NCBI GenBank assembly: GCA_002478955.1
Contig: DLKK01000096.1
Location: 33,116 to 56,909, forward strand
From: Treponema sp. UBA7590
GTDB taxonomy: Bacteria > Spirochaetota > Spirochaetia > Treponematales > Treponemataceae
Direction of reading: 5' to 3'
DNA length: 23,794 bases
The notes below the pieces were generated by a model, which was not told the origin of the DNA, made no database searches, and saw nothing but the letters and a program-made list of their open reading frames with translations. A program made the position numbers and the translations under genes. Below are positions 6,308 through 13,778 of the stretch, piece by piece (the first letter of the stretch is position 1; each line of letters opens with the position of its first letter).

Positions 6308-7495
6308 TTATCTCATCGCAAGAGATTCATTCATTCTGTAATTGACATACTCTTCCTTATTATAAGGAAAATCCCACGTGCCGTCAAAATGGATTTTTCT
6401 GCCGCCAAAACCTGTCTTAAAAATGTAAAGCCCCGCCATGCGGTTTGCGCCATCTGTGTTAGGCGGAATTCCCATCAAATCATACTGGGTGCAGCCCAAA
6501 CTTCTTGCAAAACGCATGACTTCCCACTGCAAGCCGTAATTCGGCATACATTCGCGGCCTTCCAAAGCACTTGCCGCATACATATAATAAGCCCGTTTTC
6601 CGCAAACCGCCAGAATAAGTCCGCTCAAAAGTGTCTTGTTCTTGTGCGCTGTAAAAAGGTAAAACTTTGGTGGAGGAACCTGCGCGTCCATCGGAACAAG
6701 GGCGTTCGCATTATTTTTATTAAAGCCGCAGGTGCCTTCCGTTCTTGAATTTTCTTCACTCATGGCAAGTTGAGTCCAGTTTCTGCTGATTCTAAAAATC
6801 GTCCTGAAATATTCAATCTCTTCGTAAAAAAATTCTTTTCTTTTTGCGGTTGAAACATAAATCTCATGCCAAGCTTTCAATTCTTCTTCCAAGCCCGGAC
6901 TTGTAGCGTCATAAATTGAAAATTCAACTTCTTCCCGGTAAGCACGGCGGATTGAATTTCTAGTCTGCTGCCGCATTGAAGCAAGAAGTTTTTCTGGAGG
7001 AAAGCGCAAATCCAGCAAAATCGTATTCGGGCAAAGATAATTTGAAGGAGCTTTTCTAAGATTGTGCGTCCGCGTTCCAAAATTCATCGAAAGTTCCAGA
7101 AGCTCATTCCTCAACTCTTCATTTTTCTTGGAATATTTCGGCCACGGCAAGTCAAAACGAACAAAAACCGTTTCTTTCGGCAAAAATTCTTTTAACGCCT
7201 CGGCAATATCTTCCAGAAGAAGACTTCTAAATTCCTCACCGATATTAACTGCCGGCGCACGCTGGGCGTAAGCGTAAACTGTTCCAGCCTTTGTGCGGCG
7301 AACCATCACAAGCAAAGGAAAATTATATTGATTTGCTGAATTTTCATTCTCATCATTTTCAAATTGAGCCGTAACCCAAAAATAATACGGAGTCTGGGAG
7401 TTACATACCTCTTTTATTTTTCCCCAGAATGAAGTCTGAAAAAGAACATCTGTGCAAGGAAAATCCTGCGGAGCTGCCTGAACAATCTTAACCAT
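6308..7495 (-). CDS. FemAB/FemX-family peptidoglycan aminoacyltransferase
   Basis: Proteins of this family use aminoacyl-tRNA to add amino acids, often glycine, to the side chain of the cell-wall precursor lipid II on the inner face of the membrane. The 395 residues show the double GNAT-like layout: FWGKIKEVC near 25, VRFDLPWPKY near 110, TILLDLRFPPEKLLASMRQQTRNSIRRA around 160-185, and the C-terminal YYMYAAS, NYGLQWEVMRFARSLGCTQY and GLYIFKTGFGG block, which is the most diagnostic part. A polar segment rich in Asn and Thr near 245-275 looks like an insertion. Treponemal peptidoglycan is known to carry glycine on ornithine, so a glycyl transfer role is reasonable but inferred. The ATG has only a weak binding site. 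The gene lies about 100 bp after nnr on the same strand. Confidence 0.85.
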   Translation of the reverse strand: MVKIVQAAPQDFPCTDVLFQTSFWGKIKEVCNSQTPYYFWVTAQFENDENENSANQYNFPLLVMVRRTKAGTVYAYAQRAPAVNIGEEFRSLLLEDIAEALKEFLPKETVFVRFDLPWPKYSKKNEELRNELLELSMNFGTRTHNLRKAPSNYLCPNTILLDLRFPPEKLLASMRQQTRNSIRRAYREEVEFSIYDATSPGLEEELKAWHEIYVSTAKRKEFFYEEIEYFRTIFRISRNWTQLAMSEENSRTEGTCGFNKNNANALVPMDAQVPPPKFYLFTAHKNKTLLSGLILAVCGKRAYYMYAASALEGRECMPNYGLQWEVMRFARSLGCTQYDLMGIPPNTDGANRMAGLYIFKTGFGGRKIHFDGTWDFPYNKEEYVNYRMNESLAMR

Positions 7496-7595
7496 AGCCT
7501 GACCGTAACAGCCAAAACAAAAAGCCGCAAGATTTACATCCGTTTGCCATGCTAGTTGTGTACTATACTTATGTTTTCGTCGCTAGTAGTACAGT

Positions 7596-9101
7596 TCAGA
7601 TTTTTTCTATTAAATTGAGCGGAGTACATTCAAAATTATATTCGAATTTTGAGCCAGCAACAGCGTGCGCATAAACAGAAGTCAAAGCCGCATTTTTTGC
7701 TGAATAGCCTTGTGCCAACAAAGAAACGCACAACCCGGCAAGAACATCGCCACTTCCAGCCTTCGCAAGAGAATTTGTGCCTTTATCGCAGATAAAAGCA
7801 GATTTTTCTGAAAAGATATAAGTGTTCGCGCCCTTTGCTATCAATGTAAGATTTGGAAACTTTTTTGAGAATTCCACCGCAAATTCAAAGCGATTTTTTA
7901 TAACTTCAGAAAGCGCTATTTTTTCCTGGTTAGATTTTTCCCCAGATTGAGATTGCTGTCTTTCGCCCGAAACTTCTTGTCTTTCCAGTTCAAGGTTCAG
8001 CGCATTCACAAGCTCGCACAATTCTTTTGGATGAGGAGTAAGAATCACGCGCGCGCCCTGCAAGGAATTCAGCTTTTCCAAGATTGAAGTTAAATTCCTG
8101 CTGTAAAAAAAATCAGCATCCAGAACAACCGCAGGATTTTTCATATTGCAGATAAAATCAACAGTTTTTTGAACCAATTTTTCCGCCTCTTCCGAACGTC
8201 CCAACCCGCTTCCAAGCAGAACCGCTGTCGTTTTCTCTGGAAAGTTTTCCGAAACCATAAGCTCAGGCGACATCGCAAAATTCTGTCCGGCAAATTCATT
8301 CTTCAGGACAGAAACAAATCCCGCGCCAAAACGCAACGCGGCAGTTCCGGCAATAATTCCAGCTCCAGTTTTTTCGCCCAGAACAACGCAGACGTGACCA
8401 AAATCCCCTTTGTGAACAGATTTTTTTGTCCTGATAGGCAATTCCACATCAGTTTCTTCAATAATATATGCGTCTGGTTTTGCACAAGATTCAAAAACAG
8501 AGGAAGAAATTCCCAAATCGGCAACAGTAATTTCGCCCACAAAATCCTTTGCAGAATCTTCATAAAGATTTTTCTTAAGCGCGCCCATCGTAACAGTCTT
8601 ATGCGCGGCAAATTTCATTCCGCTCGGAACATCGCACGCAATCCGAACCGCCTTCTGCCCGTTGCACCAATCCAACGCAGCCTTAACATTTTCCGGAAGT
8701 TCCCCATGAAAACCAGTTCCATAAACGCAGTCAACAATAACATCAGATGCTGAAAATTCCAGCGTTTTCCCAAAATCCACAAACCATTCCGTTGCGTTAA
8801 AAATTTTTACGCCAACCGAAATAGCTATTTTGCGCTGAAGCTCCGCTTCCTCAGTTTTTGGCTCAAAAAACGCAACAACAAAAACATTTTTCACTTTTCC
8901 AAAAATCCGCCTGGAAAGCGCATAACCGTCGCCGCCGTTGTTTCCGCCTCCACAAAAAACAATCACAGTTTCCGGAGAGGAACGCAGAACTTCTTTTTCC
9001 AAAGCCGCCGCCGCATTTTCCATCATGATATTTTCAGGAAAACAGAACCGTTTCTTCGCCTCTTTTTCAGCAATTCCAGAATTAATATAAACCGCTTTCA
9101 A
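7596..9101 (-). CDS. nnr: Bifunctional NAD(P)H-hydrate epimerase/dehydratase
   Basis: This metabolite-repair enzyme epimerises damaged NAD(P)H hydrates (N-terminal YjeF/NnrE domain) and dehydrates the S form with ADP or ATP (C-terminal NnrD, ribokinase-like). The N-domain shows MMENAA near 25, CGGGNNGGDGYALSRRI near 50-66 and VDCVYGTGFHGELP near 105. The C-domain shows HKGDFGHVCVVLGEKTGAG near 230, LGSGLGRSEEAEKL, LTPHPKEL, AKGANTYIF and the catalytic AKAGSGDVLAGL near 470. A hydrophilic stretch rich in Gln, Ser and Glu (about residues 375-395) lies after TPHPKEL and looks like a poorly conserved loop insertion. I chose the TTG at 9099-9101 because AGAGG lies seven bases upstream and the protein then begins MKAVYINSG as the family does; longer frames starting at 9122 or 9149 lack a binding site. 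Confidence 0.93.
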   Translation of the reverse strand: MKAVYINSGIAEKEAKKRFCFPENIMMENAAAALEKEVLRSSPETVIVFCGGGNNGGDGYALSRRIFGKVKNVFVVAFFEPKTEEAELQRKIAISVGVKIFNATEWFVDFGKTLEFSASDVIVDCVYGTGFHGELPENVKAALDWCNGQKAVRIACDVPSGMKFAAHKTVTMGALKKNLYEDSAKDFVGEITVADLGISSSVFESCAKPDAYIIEETDVELPIRTKKSVHKGDFGHVCVVLGEKTGAGIIAGTAALRFGAGFVSVLKNEFAGQNFAMSPELMVSENFPEKTTAVLLGSGLGRSEEAEKLVQKTVDFICNMKNPAVVLDADFFYSRNLTSILEKLNSLQGARVILTPHPKELCELVNALNLELERQEVSGERQQSQSGEKSNQEKIALSEVIKNRFEFAVEFSKKFPNLTLIAKGANTYIFSEKSAFICDKGTNSLAKAGSGDVLAGLCVSLLAQGYSAKNAALTSVYAHAVAGSKFEYNFECTPLNLIEKI

Positions 9102-9186
9102 CGCAAAACCTCTTTTCACCATTTTACAGCCATACCGACCGCCATGCAAATTCCAAAAGCAAAACTTAAAATATATAGCTATAAAT

Positions 9187-9215
9187 TTGACATATAGCCA
9201 TTTTAAAGTTACGAT
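9187..9215 (+). promoter_or_regulatory. Candidate promoter of the toxin-antitoxin operon
   Basis: A perfect TTGACA (9187-9192) is followed after 17 bp by TACGAT (9210-9215) on the plus strand. Transcription from here would cross repeat copy B before reaching the antitoxin gene at 9380. TATAGCTATA and CATATAGCC nearby form small palindromes that could be operators, but no repeat pair is clear enough to name. Confidence 0.4.
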
Positions 9216-9240
9216 AAATTGTGTGTAGAATTTTAGGAAA

Positions 9241-9294
9241 TTAGTCTGAATGTCGAGTTTTATAGATTCAGCATAAAATTGAATAAGCTACCAG
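9241..9294 (+). repeat. Dispersed ~54-bp repeat, copy B
   Basis: This copy begins TTAGTCTGAATGTCGAG and ends AAATTGAATAAGCTACCAG. It aligns without gaps to copy C at 23741-23794, with roughly three quarters of positions identical by eye, and also to copy A at the window start. It lies in the gap between nnr and the toxin-antitoxin pair. Confidence 0.6.
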
Positions 9295-9379
9295 AAAAAG
9301 CGCGACATTTTGACAAATCACCAATAGCGTAGTTGGATTTTTCAAAATCCACAAAAAATTCAGCGCACAGGAGAATTTT

Positions 9380-9694
9380 ATGTATGACAAAGCAATTCCC
9401 ATTTTTGAAGTAAAAAACCGGCTTTCATATTTTCTTCACAAGGCAAAAGAAGAAGGTCCTGTTTTCATAAGTAACCGCGGAAAAACAGAATTCGTTATTC
9501 AAACAATAGAAGAATATGAACAACAAATTCAGGCAAAACCAAAGGAAAAATCGTTGATTGAGAGAATTCAGGAATCACGCAAAACTTTTGGTTTAGAAAA
9601 TGACAATTTTGATTTTTCTGCATACTACGACAGTATCAAAGAAAAAATTCCAATGACACGAAATTCAGAAGAACATCTTTTTGACGAGGTCTAA
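9380..9694 (+). CDS. Phd/YefM-type antitoxin
   Basis: This 104-residue protein should bind and neutralise the toxin encoded four bases downstream and repress its own operon. The N-terminal half has the Phd/YefM DNA-binding pattern: IPIFEVKNRLSYFLHKAKEEG followed by a turn, PVFISNRGKTEFVIQTIEEYEQ. The C-terminal half is acidic and polar (GLENDNFDFSAYYDS), fitting the flexible segment that wraps the toxin. The ATG follows AGGAGA at good spacing. The pair sits between repeat copies in an otherwise gene-poor stretch, which suggests an acquired module. The exact antitoxin subfamily cannot be fixed without a search. Confidence 0.85.
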   Translation: MYDKAIPIFEVKNRLSYFLHKAKEEGPVFISNRGKTEFVIQTIEEYEQQIQAKPKEKSLIERIQESRKTFGLENDNFDFSAYYDSIKEKIPMTRNSEEHLFDEV

Positions 9695-9697
9695 CTT

Positions 9698-10129
9698 ATG
9701 AAGAAAATTTATCTTTTAGATACAAATGCAGTTTCAGAATTAACAAAAAATGTTCCGAATCGCAACTTCTTGGAGCAATTTTCTGAAAATGGAAAACACT
9801 GTGCAATTGCTTCAACAACATGGAACGAACTTCTATACGGAGCAAATATTATGCCATCTGGAAAAAGAAAAGACTTTATTTTTTCAACATTAATCAATGA
9901 TATTCAAGAAGCATTCCCAATAATTCAATTTGATAATCACACCGCATGGATTCAAGCTGATATAAGGATGCGCCTAAAAGAAGCAGGAAAAACAGTTGAT
10001 TACGCCGACACCGAAATCGCCGCTATCGCAATTTCAAACCAAATGGTTCTTGTCACAAGAAACACAAAACACTTTGAACCAATTGCAGAAATCGATTCCG
10101 TATTTTACTACGAAAACTGGTTTGAATAA
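9698..10129 (+). CDS. PIN-domain ribonuclease toxin (VapC-like)
   Basis: PIN toxins are magnesium-dependent RNases that stop translation by cutting tRNA or rRNA. The 143-residue protein has the acidic active-site set: Asp8 in YLLDTNAVSEL, Glu44 in TWNELLYGA, Asp101 and Asp104 in VDYADTEIAAIA, and the C-terminal VTRNTKHFEPI with Asn122. These residues are intact, so the toxin should be active. GAGG of its binding site lies inside the last codons of the antitoxin, so the two are translationally coupled, as is usual for such pairs. The RNA target cannot be read from the sequence. A 23-bp-period repeat array begins three bases after the stop codon. Confidence 0.88.
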   Translation: MKKIYLLDTNAVSELTKNVPNRNFLEQFSENGKHCAIASTTWNELLYGANIMPSGKRKDFIFSTLINDIQEAFPIIQFDNHTAWIQADIRMRLKEAGKTVDYADTEIAAIAISNQMVLVTRNTKHFEPIAEIDSVFYYENWFE

Positions 10130-10132
10130 ACG

Positions 10133-10305
10133 TTCCTGTTAATACAAAAAAGTGCTTCCTGTTCTAACAGGAATGAGTTTCCTGCTAGAACAAATTGATC
10201 GTTCCTGCTCTAACAGGAAGGAGCTTCCTGCTTAAACAAAATATCAGTCCTGTTCTAATAGGAACACTCTTCCTACTTAAACAGGAACAATATTCCGCTG
10301 CACAA
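10133..10305 (+). repeat. 23-bp-period tandem array of palindromes
   Basis: Units start at 10133, 10156, 10179, 10202, 10225, 10248 and 10270, with a decayed eighth at 10293. The consensus is TTCCTGYTCTAACAGGAA plus a five-base spacer. Units 2 and 4 hold full palindromes (TTCCTGTTCTAACAGGAA at 10156-10173). Units 3 and 5 keep only the left half, TTCCTGC. Unit 6 is one base short. All frames are broken by stops, so it is not coding. Together with the next element this explains most of the 460-bp gap before the Lrp gene. Confidence 0.85.
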
Positions 10306-10366
10306 TTTTTCACTAAAATATCATTTTAATTGTAAAAAACGCGATAACTCATTAAAATTAAATAAC

Positions 10367-10557
10367 TTGAATTTCGAGTTTTATTACTTCTGAAAAACGC
10401 TCACGGCGGATTTCCAATTTGCTCCAGACGGTTGAGCTCGCGCTGCGCTTGTAGTTATCTGGGTGCTGCGCACTTTTATTAGTTCAATCGCTCAAAGTCT
10501 TCACAAATCGTAAATTCGCCTGCGCTTATATCGGATTGTCATAAACTCAAAATCCAA
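10367..10557. repeat. ~190-bp element with imperfect terminal inverted repeats
   Basis: The left end TTGAATTTCGAGTTTTAT (10367-10384) and the right end ATAAACTCAAAATCCAA (10541-10557) are imperfect inverted copies. The interior is more GC-rich than its surroundings (for example GAGCTCGCGCTGCGC near 10435) and has no open frame. The right end, read on minus, contains GATATAAGCGCAGGCGAATTT, resembling the interior of the element at 19390-19487. This looks like a MITE-like or other extragenic repeat. Confidence 0.5.
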
Positions 10558-10589
10558 ACAAAAAATCTTATATCCCACGAGGCCAAATT

Positions 10590-11072
10590 ATGGAAGAAAT
10601 TCTTGAATTACTGCGACAAAACGCGCGTCTTTCTGTAAAGGACATTGCAAGCATGACAAAAAAGACAGAAGCCGAAGTCGCCGCAATTATCAAAAAATTG
10701 GAAGATGACGGAATTATTTTAAAATATGCGGCCATCGTAAACCCAGAAAAATCCGGCGAAAGCAAAGACAAAGTCCGCGCAGAAATCCAGCTTCAGGTAA
10801 CTCCAGAGCGCGAGCACGGATTCGATGCGCTTGCCGACAGAATTTACCGTTTTCCACAGGTAAAATCACTTTTTTTAATGAGCGGCGGATATGATTTCAA
10901 GGTAATCATCGAAGGAGACTCTCTTCAAGAAGTCGCATTCTTTGTTTCAAATAAACTTGCAACTTTGGAAGGCGTCCGTGCCACAAAAACTTGCTTCATC
11001 TTAAAAACTTACAAAGAAAACGACATTGTTTACGTGGAAGACGAACGCGACCGGCGAGAAGCACAGGCCTAA
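10590..11072 (+). CDS. Lrp/AsnC-family transcriptional regulator
   Basis: Members bind amino acids and DNA and control amino-acid metabolism. The 160-residue protein has an N-terminal helix-turn-helix (residues about 1-48: EILELLRQNARLSVKDIASM then KKTEAEVAAIIKKLEDDGII) and a C-terminal RAM/ligand-binding domain (about 60-145, with SLFLMSGGYDFKVIIEG and FVSNKLATLEGVRAT). The ATG follows GAGG at normal spacing. The next gene is a class I aminotransferase 150 bp away on the same strand, a common pairing that suggests control of that gene or shared use of its product. A C-terminal tail of about 15 charged residues follows the RAM domain. Confidence 0.9.
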   Translation: MEEILELLRQNARLSVKDIASMTKKTEAEVAAIIKKLEDDGIILKYAAIVNPEKSGESKDKVRAEIQLQVTPEREHGFDALADRIYRFPQVKSLFLMSGGYDFKVIIEGDSLQEVAFFVSNKLATLEGVRATKTCFILKTYKENDIVYVEDERDRREAQA

Positions 11073-11073
11073 A

Positions 11074-11158
11074 AGGGCGGACAACCGCCCTACGCCCGCA
11101 CTCCGTTGCGTTCTACCCACCGTGCGGGCTTCAAACGCCAGCCCGCAACGCCCGCTTT
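11074..11158. repeat. GC-rich REP-like hairpin cluster
   Basis: Two hairpins lie in the gap after the Lrp gene: AGGGCGG/CCGCCCT with a four-base loop (11074-11091), and GCCCGCAC/GTGCGGGC with a 20-base loop (11094-11129). A further GCCCGCAACGCCCGC follows. The GC content is far above the surrounding sequence. There is no T-run directly after the stems, so a simple terminator is less likely than a REP-type extragenic repeat. Confidence 0.5.
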
Positions 11159-11224
11159 GAAAAAAATATCAAAAGCTTCGTTGGCGCAATGCCCCGCTAA
11201 AGTTTTTTTATAAAAAGGAAATTT

Positions 11225-12403
11225 ATGAACACAAGACAAGATAAATTCAGCCACCTGATGGAATCAATTCCACCAAGCGGAATCCGAAAATTTTTTGAAA
11301 TGCTTATTGGACACGATGATGTAATCTCTCTTTCCGTTGGTGAACCAGATTTTCCAACGCCATGGACAATGAGGGAAGAAGCATTCTATCATCTTGAAAA
11401 AGGACACACATCCTACACAGGAAACCGCGGTTTACTCGAACTGCGCCAGGAAATCTGTAAATACATGGAACGATACAATATGTATTACAATCCTGAAACA
11501 GAAATTCTTGTTACCGTTGGAGCAAGCGAAGGTGTTGACGCTTCTTTGCGCGCAATATTAAATCCTGGGGATGAAATCATTGTCTGCCAGCCTTGCTATG
11601 TAAATTACGAACCGCTTGCGTGCCTTACAGAAGCAAAAGTCGTTCCAATTGACACAAGCGTAAACGGTTTTTATCCGACTGCTGAACAAATTGAAAAAGT
11701 TCTTACGCCAAAAACAAAGGCAATAATGATGTGCACACCGAACAATCCTACCGGCACAATCATTCCAGGAAAAGAACTGGAAAAAATCGCAAAACTCTGC
11801 GTAAAAAATCAGATTTGGTGCATTTCTGACGAAATTTACTGCGAACTGATTTATGATGACGCAAAGCACGTTTCAATCGGTTCATTCCCGGGAATGAAGG
11901 ATTATACAATTGTCCTGAACGGATTTTCAAAATCTTTTGCAATGACTGGCTGGAGAATCGGTTATGTTGCGGCACCGGCAGACCTTATCACGCAGATGAC
12001 AAAACTTCACGGATACAATTCAATCTGCGCCCCGATTTTTAGCCAATATGCAGCAATAGAAGGACTAAAGAACGGCTGGAAAGATGTTGAAAAAATGCGT
12101 TTAAGCTACCAGCAACGCCGAAATCTCATGGAAAAAGAATTCAATGAAATGGGGCTTCCTGTTCCAGAACCAAAAGGCGCATTCTATATGTTCCCGGATA
12201 TTACCTCAACAGGAATTTCCAGCGAAGAATTTGCCACACAACTTTTCCAAAAATACAATATCGCAGTAGTTCCTGGCAGCGTTTTCGGGCTAGGTGGCGA
12301 AGGTCATATCCGCGTTTGCTATGCGACTGCAATCGATAAAATAAAAATCGCAATGGAAAGAATCGCAGAATTTGTAGCAGAACTAAAAAATGCAAAAAAA
12401 TAA
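11225..12403 (+). CDS. Class I/II pyridoxal-phosphate aminotransferase
   Basis: This 392-residue fold-type I enzyme should transfer an amino group between an amino acid and a 2-oxo acid in the cytoplasm. Seen in order are SVGEPDFPTPW near 37-47, SYTGNRGLLELR near 63-74, the TPNNPTG motif at 171-177, Asp202 in SDEIY that contacts the pyridine nitrogen, the PLP lysine Lys236 in NGFSKSFAMTGWRIGY, and Arg244 for phosphate binding. The C-terminal GHIRVCYA holds the substrate-carboxylate Arg. The pattern is that of the aspartate/aromatic (AspC/PatA-like) group, but substrate choice cannot be read. AAGGA precedes the ATG. The TPR gene follows after 13 bp, so the two are probably cotranscribed. Confidence 0.9.
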   Translation: MNTRQDKFSHLMESIPPSGIRKFFEMLIGHDDVISLSVGEPDFPTPWTMREEAFYHLEKGHTSYTGNRGLLELRQEICKYMERYNMYYNPETEILVTVGASEGVDASLRAILNPGDEIIVCQPCYVNYEPLACLTEAKVVPIDTSVNGFYPTAEQIEKVLTPKTKAIMMCTPNNPTGTIIPGKELEKIAKLCVKNQIWCISDEIYCELIYDDAKHVSIGSFPGMKDYTIVLNGFSKSFAMTGWRIGYVAAPADLITQMTKLHGYNSICAPIFSQYAAIEGLKNGWKDVEKMRLSYQQRRNLMEKEFNEMGLPVPEPKGAFYMFPDITSTGISSEEFATQLFQKYNIAVVPGSVFGLGGEGHIRVCYATAIDKIKIAMERIAEFVAELKNAKK

Positions 12404-12416
12404 CTGGAGATTTTGA

Positions 12417-13778
12417 ATGACTTTATCAATTTTAATTGCTATTATCGCAGCTGCATCTTTATTCATAGTGCTGTCAGTTGTTACCAGCAAATTATCTGGC
12501 AATAACAACAGCAAAAAGAAAGGCAAACAAAAAAATAACTCAGCAATTATAAAAGAAGCCACAAAAAAACTGATTCACGACCCGAACAACATCCAGGCTT
12601 TAACTTCTTTAGGAGAAGTCTACTATAACACTCAAAATTACGAAAAAGCCATGCCGATTTACCAGCGTCTTATGGGGCTGCAAAAAGTTCATCCTACAAT
12701 CGATGAAAAACAGACTTCATTAAGATACGGAATCTGCTGTTTCCACGAAAATCAGTTTGATAACGCCTTAAAAGCGCTTGCGACAAGTCTGCGCGAAGAT
12801 CCGCAAAGTTTTGACGCAAACAATTATATGGGCAAAGTTTTAATGCAGAAGCAAGAATATGAAAAAGCGATTATGATTTTCAAGCGAGCGGCAAAACTTA
12901 ACCCGGAAAAGGCAGAAGTCATTCAGAATCTTGCATACGCCTTGTACTTTGCAAAAAAATACCGAGAAAGCCTTGTCTATCTAAAAAAGACAGTAGAGCT
13001 CAACCCTGAAAACAAGGAGGCCTTATTCTATTTTGCATCCGCAATGAATGAAGCCGGTTACAATGACAAGGCTTTAAAGATTTTCCTTCACCTTAGATTG
13101 AATCCAGTTTTTGGCGCAAAAGCTTGTCTTGCAGCCGGAACAATCCACGACAGACAAGGAGCTCCAGACAAAGCGATCCAGGACTATGAAATCGCGTTGA
13201 AACTTGAAAATATTGACCAGGAAACCAAGCTTACAATTTTCTATAAACTTGCCCACACCCTTATCTCACAAAAAAATATCGGACGCGCGCTCGGCTATTT
13301 AAGGCAAATTCAGGCAATTGCGCCAGGTTACCGCGATGTTCAGATTTTAATCAACCGCTATCAGGAGCTGAACCAGAATTCAAATCTTCAGGCTTACCTT
13401 ATGTCTGGAACAAGCGATTTTGTTGCTTTGTGCCGAAAATTCGTTTCTGGCTATTATCAGGACGCATTTATTAAAATCGAGGACATTACAGTTGCCGCAG
13501 AATGCGTAGAAGTTCTTTGCGAAGTGCAAGCGTCAAAATGGACGGACACAGAGCTGTTCAGATTTTACAGAAGCACAGGCGCAATCGGTGAGTTATACGT
13601 GCGCGACTTACATTCAAAAATCCGCGACATAAAATGTGACAAGGCTTTCTGTGTAACAGCTGGCTCATTTACCGAAGAAGCAAAAAAATATGCGGAAGGG
13701 CGCCCAATCGATTTGATAGAAAAAGCAAAATTGATTCAAGTCCTGAACAGGCTGGATGTTATCACTCACCCTTTTTAA
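12417..13778 (+). CDS. Membrane-anchored TPR protein with Mrr-like C-terminal domain
   Basis: The 453-residue protein starts with one hydrophobic span (residues about 4-24), then a basic Asn/Lys-rich stretch, so the rest should face the cytoplasm. Residues about 55-310 hold a run of tetratricopeptide repeats, for example NNIQALTSLGEVYYNTQNYE and AEVIQNLAYALYFAKKYRES, a scaffold for protein binding. The last 120 residues resemble the Mrr/restriction-endonuclease-like domain: CEVQASKWTDTE, then CDKAFCVTAGSFTEEAKKYA and GRPIDLIEKAKLIQ. The latter half matches the family pattern well, whereas the Asp and Gln-x-Lys catalytic positions are not clearly kept, so nuclease activity is doubtful. A TGGAG lies before the ATG. 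Its 3' end overlaps that of rsmG on the other strand by 17 bp. Function is unknown. Confidence 0.8.
   Translation: MTLSILIAIIAAASLFIVLSVVTSKLSGNNNSKKKGKQKNNSAIIKEATKKLIHDPNNIQALTSLGEVYYNTQNYEKAMPIYQRLMGLQKVHPTIDEKQTSLRYGICCFHENQFDNALKALATSLREDPQSFDANNYMGKVLMQKQEYEKAIMIFKRAAKLNPEKAEVIQNLAYALYFAKKYRESLVYLKKTVELNPENKEALFYFASAMNEAGYNDKALKIFLHLRLNPVFGAKACLAAGTIHDRQGAPDKAIQDYEIALKLENIDQETKLTIFYKLAHTLISQKNIGRALGYLRQIQAIAPGYRDVQILINRYQELNQNSNLQAYLMSGTSDFVALCRKFVSGYYQDAFIKIEDITVAAECVEVLCEVQASKWTDTELFRFYRSTGAIGELYVRDLHSKIRDIKCDKAFCVTAGSFTEEAKKYAEGRPIDLIEKAKLIQVLNRLDVITHPF

Noticed and set aside
7488..7550. 20-codon frame (MANGCKSCGFLF...) overlapping the femX start, possible leader peptide
   Set aside because: It overlaps the femX start by eight bases, which would suit coupling, but it has no ribosome binding site and no supporting composition.
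8169..8753. 194-codon frame antisense to nnr
   Set aside because: The sequence lies inside the well-supported nnr gene, is rich in Arg/Asn/Phe as expected for an antisense shadow, and has no recognisable domain.
10133..10305. CRISPR array
   Set aside because: The units are contiguous 23-bp degenerate copies with five-base gaps between palindromes; there are no unique spacers of CRISPR length and no cas genes.
10133..10305. Repeat antitoxin RNA of a type III toxin-antitoxin system
   Set aside because: Type III repeats lie upstream of a ToxN-type toxin. Here the array is downstream of a PIN toxin that already has a protein antitoxin.
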